A DNA stretch of 64,000 nucleotides from Deltaproteobacteria bacterium (GCA_016874755.1 VGTH01000002.1:62501-126500); one strand, 5' to 3'; shown: positions 7,520 to 16,356, counted from the stretch's first letter. Notes: a model not told the origin generated them from the letters alone. A program made the numbers and translations.

Positions 7520-8794
7520 ATGAGCCGCGCTGAACACACCCACGACATCGACACGTCAGCCGCCCACGCCCAAGGTTCGGGCTCGGCGCTCACGCTGATC
7601 AGCGTCGCCCACGGCATCAACCACGCCCAGTCGGCGCTCAAGCCCCTGGTCTTTCCTTTAGTCCTCCGTGATTTGAATTTCGGCTATAGCGAGCTCGGCA
7701 TCATGCTCGGGGTTGCCAGCGCGGTGGGCGGACTCTTGCAGCTCGCCGCCGGCTCCCTTGGCCGAATCTTTCCGCGCCACATGATCCTCGGCGTCGGCAA
7801 TGCGTCTGTCGGCGTTTGCTTCGTGCTGGTCGGTTTGGCGCAGAGTTATTTTCAATTTTTTCTCTGGACCGTCATGTCGCGGGTTGGCGGCGCAGCGCAG
7901 CACCCGGTCGGCAGCTCGCTCTTATCGCATCATTTCAAGAAGAAAAATCTGGGCACTGCGCTCGCCACTCATTTCACTGCCGGCAACGTCGGCACCGCGG
8001 TAATTCCGCTCTGCGCCGCGCTCTTGATCGGGTTCTGGGGCTGGCGTTGGACGACGATCCTTTTCGCCGTGCCGGCGATCCTCGTCGGCGCCGCCATGTG
8101 CATCTGGCTAAAAGAACCCGGCGGCGCACAGCGTGAAGCCGTCAGTGACCGTGCTTCGTTTTGGCAGGATAGCGCGGAGGCGATTCGAAATAAGAATCTA
8201 CGCTGGATTCTGGTCGCCGCGATCGTCGCCGCCGGCGGCTCGGGCCACGGCATCATTTCCAGCTTCATGCCGCTCTACCTTAGTCATAATCTCGGCATGG
8301 AAGCGGCGGCTGTCGGTTTTATCTTCACACTGATGAACGTGGGCAGCGTCGTCGGCCCCATGCTCGGCGGCAACCTTGCCGATCGTTTTCATCCGCAGCA
8401 AATTTTACTCATCAGTTACCTGTCCTCTGCCGCGATTACGCTCGCGATCCCATGGTTGGGTGCCAGCTTCATCGCTGTATCGTTGGCGGCGTTCGCGCTC
8501 GGCGTCACTGCGTTTGGCACCCATCCGATTCTGCAAACCCTGGTCACCCACACCACTTCAGAACGAATTCGTGACACGGGATTTGCCTGGTTTTATACAG
8601 CGACTTTCATCGCTGGCGCCATCTGGTCGCCGCTGGTCGGCTACCTGAGCCAATGGCTCGGACTCAAGGCTGCCTTCGGTGCCATGGCGGCGTCGTTTGT
8701 CCTCGCCATTTCCTGCATTCTGCTCGGTAAGCTGCGCCAAATCGAGGTCACCCCGACCGCCCACGCGATTGGCGATCACCATCACTCGAATTAA
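7520..8794 (+). CDS. MFS transporter with His-rich termini, possible metal or drug efflux
   Basis: The 424-residue protein has the 12-segment pattern of a major facilitator and resembles the fosmidomycin-resistance (Fsr) branch: AHGINHAQSALKPLVFPLVL in the first helix, then SRVGGAAQHPVGSSLLSHHF. The N-terminus (HTHDID) and C-terminus (HAIGDHHHSN) are rich in histidine, which Fsr proteins do not need. With nikR directly upstream and a palindrome over its start, a role in nickel or other metal export is a reasonable guess, but the family includes drug exporters. Confidence 0.85.
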   Translation: MSRAEHTHDIDTSAAHAQGSGSALTLISVAHGINHAQSALKPLVFPLVLRDLNFGYSELGIMLGVASAVGGLLQLAAGSLGRIFPRHMILGVGNASVGVCFVLVGLAQSYFQFFLWTVMSRVGGAAQHPVGSSLLSHHFKKKNLGTALATHFTAGNVGTAVIPLCAALLIGFWGWRWTTILFAVPAILVGAAMCIWLKEPGGAQREAVSDRASFWQDSAEAIRNKNLRWILVAAIVAAGGSGHGIISSFMPLYLSHNLGMEAAAVGFIFTLMNVGSVVGPMLGGNLADRFHPQQILLISYLSSAAITLAIPWLGASFIAVSLAAFALGVTAFGTHPILQTLVTHTTSERIRDTGFAWFYTATFIAGAIWSPLVGYLSQWLGLKAAFGAMAASFVLAISCILLGKLRQIEVTPTAHAIGDHHHSN

Positions 8795-9220
8795 GGCACG
8801 CGGCCCCATGCGGGAAAGAACTCTGCGGTATCTTTGCACTCGCGCTAGGTCGAGGATGGTGTTAATTTTATTTGCCCTATCGCTGTCGGCACGGCGCCCG
8901 TTACACGCTCACCCCTTCACTCATTTTAGATCTCGCGGCCGGCCGTAGCCTGCGCTCCTCTGGTGCCAGGTTCTAAGGTAACTTTGGCATGACCTGGACG
9001 GTCGACGTTCTGAACGCCTTTCGGCGCTGAGCGGCGGCGGATTCGACGAAGGAGCTTTGAAGGCCGTTAAACCATCGCGCCTCGGGCCGGCGCAGCGCGA
9101 CGGCCAAAACATGCCGGCAGAGTTTACGGACGTTTGCAAGTTTCGCTTGCAGCGTCCGACCCGCTAGTTGCCTATTGGGTCGGCCTGTTGATATTATCTT
9201 TTGATTGGGGAGATCAAGAA
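8795..9220 (+). other. Gene-poor gap between MFS and AAA genes
   Basis: About 425 nt with no convincing gene. A short plus-strand frame beginning near 8857 (MVLILFALSLSARRP) resembles a secretion leader but stops soon after. Near 9129-9154 there is an imperfect hairpin (GTTTGCAAG-TTTCG-CTTGCAGCG). The only clear signal is the promoter at 9168-9197. Confidence 0.4.
9168..9197 (+). promoter_or_regulatory. Promoter for AAA ATPase/bicupin genes
   Basis: TTGCCT (9168-9173), an 18-nt spacer, and TATTAT (9192-9197) lie just ahead of the GGGGAG ribosome site and ATG at 9221. The -10 matches consensus at 5 of 6 positions. Confidence 0.5.
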
Positions 9221-10072
9221 ATGCGCGCAAGTGACGGTCATCATCATCTATCTGCCGGCAACGTTATTTCATTCGATAAGCTTTCATTGCTCTTTGGCGG
9301 CACGGACGACGCCGGCGTCGTCCGTGGCAGCGAAGTGGTCGGGGATCGCTACCACGATCTGCTGCAGGAAATCGCCGCTATTACCGAGTACCAATGGCGC
9401 TCAAGCAGCACCCGCGGTTTGGTGAAAGGGTTTTTGCTCAGCGGCCCTCCGGGCACAGGGAAAACAACCTTGGCCAAGCGTTTGGCCTACGAGCTCGGCC
9501 GCAGATTCGATAACGACAACGATCCACCGGTCGCTCTGGCCTTTATCGACGGCGGCGAGATTTCGCGCTCGCGTTATGGCGAAAGCGAAGAGCGCATCCG
9601 CGATATTTTTCTCCATGCCAAATCGGGCTTCACCGCCCAGGGGCAGCGCTCGGTGCTCTTGTTCGACGACGTCGAGTCGATTTTCATGGCGCGTGGCAGT
9701 CAGCATGCCAAAGAGTGGCACTTTTCTCAGGACAGCGTTTTCTTTCATTCCATCGATGACATCGACACCTCGCGCTCGACGATCATCTTGACCAGCAACC
9801 GTCCGGATCTGATCGACGAGGCGATTCGCGATCGCTTTCTCAGCTATGTCGTCGACTATCCTGACCTCGAAACGCTGCTAAAAATGGTCGAGCAGATACC
9901 GGCGCTGCAGGAACTCTCCGGCACGCAGCAAGCGGAATTGAGAAAAGATCTGCTGGCGGCAGTAAACGACGGCACCGTGCGCAGCATGCGCGACGGTCAG
10001 CGTTTTGCCATGCGCCACTTTGTCGCCAAGCTGCTGAAAAAGGAATCGCTGGCAGAAAGACCCGCCGACTAA
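9221..10072 (+). CDS. AAA+ ATPase (single domain), function unknown
   Basis: The 283-residue protein is one classical AAA module: Walker A GPPGTGKT (75-82), a pore-loop-like segment YGESEERIRD (119-128), Walker B VLLFDD (145-150, second Asp where Glu is usual), sensor-1 ILTSNRPDLID, and an arginine-finger region (RDRFLSY). The N-terminus has a HHH cluster. I chose ATG at 9221 because GGGGAG lies 8 nt upstream; the frame opens earlier at 9134 but would cross the promoter. The bicupin begins 30 nt downstream, so the two are probably co-transcribed. An activase or remodelling role on that cupin enzyme is inference. Confidence 0.85.
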   Translation: MRASDGHHHLSAGNVISFDKLSLLFGGTDDAGVVRGSEVVGDRYHDLLQEIAAITEYQWRSSSTRGLVKGFLLSGPPGTGKTTLAKRLAYELGRRFDNDNDPPVALAFIDGGEISRSRYGESEERIRDIFLHAKSGFTAQGQRSVLLFDDVESIFMARGSQHAKEWHFSQDSVFFHSIDDIDTSRSTIILTSNRPDLIDEAIRDRFLSYVVDYPDLETLLKMVEQIPALQELSGTQQAELRKDLLAAVNDGTVRSMRDGQRFAMRHFVAKLLKKESLAERPAD

Positions 10073-10102
10073 TTTTTCGAACACTAAACAAGGGGACTTA
10101 AA

Positions 10103-11119
10103 ATGGCAAAGAACTTCTATGAACAATGGCTGGAAACACCGAACCGACTCCAAGACGAGCTTGAACAGAGCCGGCTGGTCGCGGTCGACAAAGATATCCC
10201 ATGGGTCTCAACCCCGCACGACGCCAAAGTGAAGCTGATGGTGGCCAGTCACCTAGGTTACGCCACCATGGGCAGCAACGTGCTCAAGTCCGAGATCCCG
10301 GTGGGTTGGCACACCGGCAAGCATCGCCATGGCGAAGAGTCGATGCATATCCTCGAAGGCGAGGGCTTCAGCATTATCAACGGCCAGCGTTTTAATTGGC
10401 ACACTAGCAGCACCTTGCAGATTCCGTTTTGGGCGGAGCATCAACATTTTAACACCGGCAAAGTTCCGGTCACCATTCTGCACGGCATGTGTTTCGATCT
10501 CGAAGCCTTCCTGCGGGTTGCGCGCATCGAGCAGATCGAGACCTGCGGCCCCAACGATCCGACGATGGTCGCCGCCATGCCCGAGGAAACCTCGCAATAT
10601 TATCCCGACGGCAGCCGCGCGATTATCCACCTTGAGCAGGCGCCGACCAACAAAGAAAAATTACCTCCCGGAGAGAGTTACAACCCGCAGGGCGCCATCG
10701 CCGCGACCAAAAACCAACATGATTTTTCTAACTATTTGGTCGTGCCCAAAAACGGCTTTCGTGCGGTCAGCGTTGCGATCACCAATCGCTGGATTGAGCC
10801 GGCCTTCCATGAAAGCGGCCGGCACAAACATTTAGAGGCCGTGGTTTACGCGATCGAAGGCGAAGGTTTCACCGACATGCAGGGGAAGCGCATTCCCTGG
10901 AGCGCCGGCGACGTCCTCTACGTGCCGCCGGCGATGTGGGAACACCAGCACATTAATGAAAACCCGAACTCGATTACCCAGATTCGTATTGGTTTCAATA
11001 TTCGCCAGTGGATTACCTCAATCTGGCCGCAGGGTTTTACCAGCACGCGCATCTATGACGACGAAGGCAACCCGATCGAGGCTGGGCGTATCACGCGCAA
11101 ACGTGAGCGTTCCTACTAG
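10103..11119 (+). CDS. Bicupin, gentisate 1,2-dioxygenase-like
   Basis: The 338-residue protein has two cupin barrels, each with full metal-ligand sets: HTGKHRHGEESMHILEG...WAEHQHF in the first half, and ESGRHKHLEAVVYAIEG...MWEHQH in the second. Ring-cleaving dioxygenases such as gentisate 1,2-dioxygenase share this plan, but two complete metal sites and the conserved C-terminal FNIRQWITSIWPQGF do not pin down a substrate. An AAGGGG-type ribosome site precedes the ATG. It pairs with the AAA ATPase upstream. Confidence 0.82.
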   Translation: MAKNFYEQWLETPNRLQDELEQSRLVAVDKDIPWVSTPHDAKVKLMVASHLGYATMGSNVLKSEIPVGWHTGKHRHGEESMHILEGEGFSIINGQRFNWHTSSTLQIPFWAEHQHFNTGKVPVTILHGMCFDLEAFLRVARIEQIETCGPNDPTMVAAMPEETSQYYPDGSRAIIHLEQAPTNKEKLPPGESYNPQGAIAATKNQHDFSNYLVVPKNGFRAVSVAITNRWIEPAFHESGRHKHLEAVVYAIEGEGFTDMQGKRIPWSAGDVLYVPPAMWEHQHINENPNSITQIRIGFNIRQWITSIWPQGFTSTRIYDDEGNPIEAGRITRKRERSY

Positions 11120-11163
11120 TCAAGTTGCGAATAGGCGCAGAGTCACCACAGGCGACCTCCGCT

Positions 11164-11244
11164 GTGTCATTCTGAGCGACAGTGAAGAATCTGCCCGTAG
11201 CGCCAAACCAACCAGCAGATGCTTTGCTTCGCTCAGCATGACAC
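11164..11244. repeat. Dispersed palindromic element (GTCATTCTGAGCG type)
   Basis: Arms GTGTCATTCTGAGCGA (11164-11179) and TTCGCTCAGCATGACAC (11228-11244) are inverted copies with one mismatch, enclosing about 48 nt. It lies between the bicupin and the methyltransferase, is non-coding, and resembles REP/MITE-like intergenic repeats. A partial relative lies at 40571-40606. Confidence 0.6.
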
Positions 11245-11309
11245 CTCACCGCTCCCCGTACCCCTTTCCGAAAACAGCTTCTGCGCAAAAAACTTGTCCG
11301 GAGTAAACG

Positions 11310-11921
11310 ATGGCTCAATCTACCTCACCATCGAAATACCGCCCCGACCATCACGATTGGGACTCGTCCGATTACGTCGCTCATTGGGCTGCAGGCCAAG
11401 ACCCCAAGGAGGCCCTACGCCAGAAGCCGTTTGCCGTGCTCGCCGACACTATTCCGCATCAGCAGAACGCCGCGATAAAAATTCTCGATATCGGCGCCGG
11501 CTACGGTGCGCTGACGCAATTTCTTTTGCAGCGCTTCCCCAACGCCGAAGCAGTCTGCCAGGATGGCTCCAGCGAAATGGCCCAGCTCGGCAGCGAGCGC
11601 ATGAAACATCTCGCCGGCAGATTCAACTACGCCATTTGTGATTTCAGCCGACCAAAGTGGGTCAAAGACATTCCCGGCAACTATGCCGCCGCGGTTTCAT
11701 CCATCGCCATTCACAACGTGCGCGACCCGAAAATTATGCAGCGCGTTTACGGCGAGCTTTTTCCCTTGGTCAAACCCGGCGGCTGTTTTTTGAACTTCGA
11801 CCGGCCGCGGCCGCCCTGGGAAGATCAACTCAAGTGGCTCAGCGAAGCGGGATTCCACGATACGCAAATATTCTGGCGCGGCGAAAACCGCGCCGTCTAT
11901 GGCGGCTTTCGGAGTACCTAA
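11310..11921 (+). CDS. Class I SAM-dependent methyltransferase
   Basis: The 203-residue protein has the Rossmann SAM motif ILDIGAGYGALTQFL (motif I), an acidic residue ending strand 2 (CQDGSSEM), and the post-I to IV segments FNYAICDFSRP and AAAVSSIAIHNV, followed by LVKPGGCFLNF. It is complete but short. The substrate cannot be told. It ends 1 nt before the metal-binding lipoprotein gene, so it may be co-transcribed with the metal ABC transporter. Confidence 0.82.
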   Translation: MAQSTSPSKYRPDHHDWDSSDYVAHWAAGQDPKEALRQKPFAVLADTIPHQQNAAIKILDIGAGYGALTQFLLQRFPNAEAVCQDGSSEMAQLGSERMKHLAGRFNYAICDFSRPKWVKDIPGNYAAAVSSIAIHNVRDPKIMQRVYGELFPLVKPGGCFLNFDRPRPPWEDQLKWLSEAGFHDTQIFWRGENRAVYGGFRST

Positions 11922-11922
11922 C

Positions 11923-12945
11923 GTGGCTCGAATTTATTCTTTACGCCCGGTGCGGTTAATTTTCTGCCTACTCTTGATCGCCTGCGCCTGCAGCCGTAAA
12001 GAAGAAACCGCCAAACCCGCCGCAGCGCCGCAAAAGTTCAAAGTCGTCACGACGGTTGCGCCGATCACCAGCATCGTCGAAAACGTCGCCGGCGACAAAG
12101 TCACAATCACCGGCATCGTTCCCGAAGGCGTCAACTCGCACACCTTCGAGCCGGTACCATCGGATAGCAAGCTCCTAGCCGAGGCCGATCTGGTGATTCT
12201 CAACGGCCTCGATCTGGAAACGCCGACGTTAAAACTTGCCCAAGCCAATCTGAAAAAAGGCGCGGCGATTTTTTCCCTCGGCGACAAAACGATCGAGCAG
12301 GCCGACTATGTTTTCGATTTCAGTTTTCCCAAAGACAAAGGTCATCCCAATCCCCATCTTTGGTTGAACCCTGAATATGCCATGCGCTTTGCCACGCTAG
12401 TGCGCGACGAGTTGGCGCGCCTCGATCCGCCCAACAAAGCGGCCTACGAAGCCAACACCGCGCAGTTTCTCAAAAAGCTCGAGGCCCTCGACCAGGCGAT
12501 CAAAGCAGCGGCGGCAACCGTCCCGGCGCAAAATCGCCGGCTGCTCACGTATCACGACTCCTGGCCCTACTTTGCCCGCCGTTACGGCTTCACCGTCATC
12601 GGCGCGGCGCAGCCGTCGGACTTTGCCGACCCCAGCCCCAAAGAAGTTATTCGTTTGATCGAACAGATTCGCCAAGAAAAAGTCCCCGCCGTTTTTGGCT
12701 CGGAAGTTTTTCCCAGCCGCGTCCTCGAACAGATCGCCCGCGAGAGCAAAAGCCGTTACGTCGACAAACTGCGCGACGATGAATTGCCCGGTAAGCCGAG
12801 CGATCCCAACCATTCGTACATCGGCATGATGGTTGAGAACATTACGATCATGTTCGAAGCCCTCGGCGGCTCCGCCGACGCCTTGAAAAAAGTCGATCCT
12901 GCGCCCGTGGCTGGCAGCCACGCGGACTATCGGCGCAGGAATTAA
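11923..12945 (+). CDS. Zinc/manganese ABC transporter binding lipoprotein (ZnuA/TroA type)
   Basis: The 340-residue protein begins at GTG 11923, with GGAG 8 nt upstream. It has a lipoprotein signal (LLLIACACS) and the TroA fold: VVTTVAPITSIVENVAGDKV, then metal ligands in NSHTFEP, NPHLWLNPEYA, TYHDSWPYFARRYGF and an acidic GSEVFPSR. Three His plus a carboxylate is the family's metal site for Zn or Mn. First gene of a three-gene importer. Confidence 0.9.
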   Translation: MARIYSLRPVRLIFCLLLIACACSRKEETAKPAAAPQKFKVVTTVAPITSIVENVAGDKVTITGIVPEGVNSHTFEPVPSDSKLLAEADLVILNGLDLETPTLKLAQANLKKGAAIFSLGDKTIEQADYVFDFSFPKDKGHPNPHLWLNPEYAMRFATLVRDELARLDPPNKAAYEANTAQFLKKLEALDQAIKAAAATVPAQNRRLLTYHDSWPYFARRYGFTVIGAAQPSDFADPSPKEVIRLIEQIRQEKVPAVFGSEVFPSRVLEQIARESKSRYVDKLRDDELPGKPSDPNHSYIGMMVENITIMFEALGGSADALKKVDPAPVAGSHADYRRRN

Positions 12946-12955
12946 TATTCCTCCC

Positions 12956-13825
12956 ATGGCTCACTCACATGATCACGACCACCGGCCCGGCGATCCGCAC
13001 ACGCTCCATCCGCCGGGCATCGAAGAATCTGCCGAGCTGCAAAAGCACGTCACGCCGCTTGTCGAGTTGACCGATGTCAGCATCTCCTACGGCGCCACCA
13101 GCGCGCTGCAAAACGTCTCGCTGAAAATCTGGCCGCGCCAATTCATGGCGATTGTCGGCCCCAACGGCGGTGGCAAAACCACGCTGCTGCGCACTGTGCT
13201 CGGCATGATTCCAATGACGAGCGGGCACATTCACCTGCGCGGCAAGGCGCTGCGCCGCGGCGCCCTCGACCGCGTCGGCTACGTGCCGCAGCTGGAAGCC
13301 ATCGATTGGAATTTTCCAATCACGGTCGAGGAAGTCATCGCCATGGGCTTTTTCGTCAGGAACCGCTGGTTCGGCGGCATCGGCGCAAACGAAAAAAAGA
13401 AATTACACGAGATCATGGAACGGCTAAATCTTGCCGGCCTCGGCCAACGCCATATTCGCGAGCTTTCCGGCGGTCAGCAGCAAGCGGTGTTCATCGGCCG
13501 CGCACTACTTGGCGACCCCGAATTGATCTTTCTCGACGAGCCGGCCTCGGGCCTCGACATCCGCTCGCGCGACGACGTCATTCACTTTTTGCACGAGATC
13601 AATCACCAAGGCGTCGCCATCGTCCTGACCGCGCATGATCTGAATTGGGTCGCCGCCCACCTGCCCTGGGTGGTGTGTTTGAATCGCCGCTTGATCGCCG
13701 AAGGCAAACCCTATCAGGTTTTCAACCCGGAGGTGCTCAAGGAGACCTACAGCGGTGAGCTCTTAGTAATGCGCCAGGACGGCATGGTGATGATCGGCGA
13801 ACGGCCCCATGCGCCGCATTCTTAA
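12956..13825 (+). CDS. Metal ABC transporter ATPase (ZnuC type)
   Basis: The 289-residue protein has Walker A GPNGGGKTT, Q-loop GYVPQLEAIDWNFPITVEEV, signature LSGGQQQAVFIGRALL and Walker B LIFLDEPASGLD, all typical of Zn/Mn importers. The first 20 residues are extremely His-rich (MAHSHDHDHRPGDPHTLH), unusual for this subunit; it could buffer or sense metal in the cytosol (inference). It starts 10 nt after the binding-protein gene. Confidence 0.92.
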   Translation: MAHSHDHDHRPGDPHTLHPPGIEESAELQKHVTPLVELTDVSISYGATSALQNVSLKIWPRQFMAIVGPNGGGKTTLLRTVLGMIPMTSGHIHLRGKALRRGALDRVGYVPQLEAIDWNFPITVEEVIAMGFFVRNRWFGGIGANEKKKLHEIMERLNLAGLGQRHIRELSGGQQQAVFIGRALLGDPELIFLDEPASGLDIRSRDDVIHFLHEINHQGVAIVLTAHDLNWVAAHLPWVVCLNRRLIAEGKPYQVFNPEVLKETYSGELLVMRQDGMVMIGERPHAPHS

Positions 13826-13842
13826 CGGCTTAAACCAAAAAG

Positions 13843-14682
13843 ATGTTCGTTCCTTTTGAGTATGAGTTTTTCCGCCATGGCCTGATCGCCGCCGTCCTGG
13901 TTGGCGCGCTCTGCGGCTATATCGGCGTCTACGTCGTCTTGCGCCGCATGAGCTACATCGGCCACGGGCTTTCGCACGCGATCTTTGGCGGCGCGGTCTT
14001 GAGCTATGTGTGGAATCTGAACTTTTATTTGGGCGCGGGCGTTTGGGCGCTACTCGCGAGCGGCTTGATTCACGTGATCAGCCACCGCCGCTGGGTCGGC
14101 GCCGATGCGGCGATCGGCGTCGTCACCACGTCGAGCTTCGCCCTGGGTGTCGCGCTGATCTCCACCCACCGCCAATTCACCCGCAACATCGAAGCCGCGC
14201 TGTTCGGAAACATTCTCGGCATTACTCGCAGCGATCTTTGGGTGATAGTTGTCATCTCGATCCTAGTTGTCACCGCGCTGTCGATCATGCGCCGCCAACT
14301 GTTGTTTGCGACCTTCGATCCGGAAGTGGCGGCAGCCTACGGCGTCGCCACCGGAAAGACTGACTTTCTTTTCGTCGTGCTGCTCGCCGTCACGGTGCTC
14401 GGCGCCACCCAAATTCTCGGCGTGACTCTGGTCGCGGCGGCGATGGTCATCCCGCCGGTGATCGCGCGTTATTTGACGCGCAGGTTTCATACCCTACTCT
14501 TGGTCTCGCCGCTGCTCGGCGCCTTTTGCGGCGCGACCGGTATGTTCCTGAGCTTTTACCTCGACATATCTTCGGCCGCGACCATCGTGTTGACTGCGGC
14601 GGCAATCTTCATATTGGTCGAATTGCGCTTGGTCGGCCGCAGCGGCGCAACCCTCAGTCATACTCAAAACCACACGCACTGA
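13843..14682 (+). CDS. Metal ABC transporter permease (ZnuB type)
   Basis: The 279-residue inner-membrane protein has about eight hydrophobic segments and the family landmarks YVVLRRMSYIGHGLSHAIFG near the N-terminus and TKTDFLFVVLLAVTV-like and LGVTLVAAAMVIPPVIAR segments later. The tail ends SHTQNHTH, again His-rich. Third gene of the cluster, 17 nt after the ATPase. Confidence 0.92.
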   Translation: MFVPFEYEFFRHGLIAAVLVGALCGYIGVYVVLRRMSYIGHGLSHAIFGGAVLSYVWNLNFYLGAGVWALLASGLIHVISHRRWVGADAAIGVVTTSSFALGVALISTHRQFTRNIEAALFGNILGITRSDLWVIVVISILVVTALSIMRRQLLFATFDPEVAAAYGVATGKTDFLFVVLLAVTVLGATQILGVTLVAAAMVIPPVIARYLTRRFHTLLLVSPLLGAFCGATGMFLSFYLDISSAATIVLTAAAIFILVELRLVGRSGATLSHTQNHTH

Positions 14683-14698
14683 CCCGCGAGAAGGCGTT

Positions 14699-14727
14699 TT
14701 GACATTTCCCACGCGCCCTACTAGCTT
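14699..14727 (+). promoter_or_regulatory. Possible promoter before the GlcG-like gene
   Basis: A perfect TTGACA (14699-14704) is followed after 17 nt by a weak TAGCTT. It lies just after the permease stop and about 70 nt before the next start. The -10 is poor. Confidence 0.35.
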
Positions 14728-14796
14728 GAGCGCAGTTTTCTACTGAGTAGCGGCGGACGCTCACGACAAGGCACCCAGTTTATAAAGGATCGATCA

Positions 14797-15219
14797 ATGA
14801 AACTCACTTTAGAAAAAGCCAACATCATCGCCGACAAAACCCTCGCCAAAGCACGCGACGCTAAGTATCGCCCCATGTGCGTCGCGGTGTTAGACGACGG
14901 CGGCTGCTTGAAAGTACTCAAGCGCGAAGACAACGCCAGCATCCTGCGCCCCGACATCGCCATCGGCAAAGCCTGGGGCGCCGTCGGCATGGGTGAATCG
15001 AGCCGCTCGCTAAGCGAACGACTGAAAGAACGCCCGGCGTTCCTCGGCGCGCTGTCGACGATGTCGCAAGGCAAAGTCGTGCCCGTGCCGGGCGGCGTGT
15101 TGATCATGGACGGCAATGAAATCGTCGGCGCGGTCGGTGTCAGCGGCGGCACCGCCGAAGAAGATGAGGCCTGCGCCATCGAAGGCATCAAGGCGGCGGG
15201 CTTTGTCGCGAAATCGTAG
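14797..15219 (+). CDS. GlcG/HbpS family protein (DUF336)
   Basis: The 140-residue protein matches the GlcG/HbpS fold: LTLEKANIIADKTLAKARD, VAVLDDGGCLKVLKRED, IAIGKAWGAVGMG, then VVPVPGGVLIMDGNEIVGAVGVSGG and DEACAIEGI. Members bind haem (HbpS) or sit in glycolate and other catabolic operons, and their exact role is usually unknown. AAAGGA precedes the ATG. The bicupin that follows may be in the same transcript. Confidence 0.9.
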   Translation: MKLTLEKANIIADKTLAKARDAKYRPMCVAVLDDGGCLKVLKREDNASILRPDIAIGKAWGAVGMGESSRSLSERLKERPAFLGALSTMSQGKVVPVPGGVLIMDGNEIVGAVGVSGGTAEEDEACAIEGIKAAGFVAKS

Positions 15220-15230
15220 AAGGGCTAACG

Positions 15231-15262
15231 CACCACGAAGACGCGAAGAGCAAGAAGTATCA
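15231..15262. repeat. Dispersed repeat (CACCACGAAG type)
   Basis: CACCACGAAGACGCGAAGAG, in the gap after the GlcG-like gene, matches the arm of the larger inverted element at 62690-62760. Non-coding. Confidence 0.4.
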
Positions 15263-15385
15263 CAAGACAGAAATTCTAATTATCAGTTTCCAGTTGAAGC
15301 CGAAACTCGAAACAGCGCTTTGCGCTATTTGCAGATTCCCGGTTGATTTGACACTAATGATGAAAGCCTTATAGGAGGGACGATC

Positions 15386-16267
15386 ATGGGAACTAAGTTT
15401 AGGGAGATCAACACGCTGTCCTTCATCGGCAACGTCGGCCCAAAGACCGAGCGCGTCTGGAAAGAGGTCGATGAGGGAGAAGACATCATCGCCGGCAAAG
15501 ATAAGCCGGAACGGGCCTGTGTGCACCTATCGCCGCTCAAATTGCTCGCCATGGATATACCAGGCGACGGCGATACCAAGCAGCTGCCGATCTTTGTCAA
15601 CGATGACGTGCGCCTGGAGCTCCAATACTGCCGCGGCGCCAATGGCACCAACGGCCGCCGCCCCAATGGTTTTTCGGAAGCCCAGATTCAGGTGCAAAAC
15701 AAACGTGTGACAAAAACTTCCGAGGGCGATTTCGAACTGGACATTGGCGACCTGCTGGTGGTACCGCCGAGCATCCATCACGAAAGCGCCGGCAACGGTG
15801 CCTGCACGCGCCTGATCGTTTACACACGCAACCCGCTGCAGATCGGCCATACCTATCCCGTCAAACAAAGCGTTGTCCCCAACAAGCAATGCACTTTTCT
15901 CAAGCCCAGCACTGTGCTCGACAAAATCGACGAAGGCGCCGCATCGGGCGGCAAGCATTTCGAATTGGTGGAAAATGCCGACATCATGATTGAAACAACC
16001 CATCGCTCCGATGCGCAAAAGATTTATCACCGCGGCTTTGGCCAGGACGAGATTGCCTTTCAACTCTCCGGCCAGCGTGCCACACGCACCAACCAAGGCG
16101 ATTACATGCTCGACACAGCCGATTTTCTGTTAATCCCGCCCGGCACCTCGCACCGCAACATCGGCGACATGGCAACTATCCGGGTGATCCTCTACACCCG
16201 CAACTCCGTGCGGCTGGCCGACGAATACGTCGCGCGGGCGAAACAAGCGGGAATAAAAATCTACTAA
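15386..16267 (+). CDS. Cupin-domain protein, possible bicupin
   Basis: The 293-residue protein has two beta-rich halves. The first contains LDIGDLLVVPPSIHHESAG, the second HRGFGQDEIAFQLSGQ and TADFLLIPPGTSHRNIG, both typical cupin motif 1/2 stretches. The repeated closing phrase (LIVYTRNPLQIG and ILYTRNSVRLAD) supports internal duplication. Only the second half shows an obvious His/Glu/His metal set. AGGAGG lies upstream of the ATG. The substrate is unknown; the neighbours (GlcG-like, glycine-reductase-type pair) hint at small-acid metabolism. Confidence 0.78.
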   Translation: MGTKFREINTLSFIGNVGPKTERVWKEVDEGEDIIAGKDKPERACVHLSPLKLLAMDIPGDGDTKQLPIFVNDDVRLELQYCRGANGTNGRRPNGFSEAQIQVQNKRVTKTSEGDFELDIGDLLVVPPSIHHESAGNGACTRLIVYTRNPLQIGHTYPVKQSVVPNKQCTFLKPSTVLDKIDEGAASGGKHFELVENADIMIETTHRSDAQKIYHRGFGQDEIAFQLSGQRATRTNQGDYMLDTADFLLIPPGTSHRNIGDMATIRVILYTRNSVRLADEYVARAKQAGIKIY

Positions 16268-16356
16268 GGAGTAAAAAGTAAGGAGCGAGGAGTCCGTAGC
16301 GAGGAGAGTGCATTCCGAGTCTCCTTACTCCTTGCTACTCACTCCTTACTACCCGA
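16268..16356. repeat. Inverted AGGAGTAA-rich repeat
   Basis: A purine-rich arm (AGGAGTAAAAAGTAAGGAG, from 16267) faces a pyrimidine-rich arm (CTCCTTACTCCTTGCTACTC, about 16321-16340, then ACTCCTTACT). They can form a long imperfect hairpin. It separates the cupin gene from the binding-protein remnant. Confidence 0.5.

Noticed and set aside
15348-15374. TTGACA with a TATAGG-like -10 before the cupin gene
   Set aside because: The supposed -10 overlaps the ribosome site, so the transcript would start at or inside the coding region.
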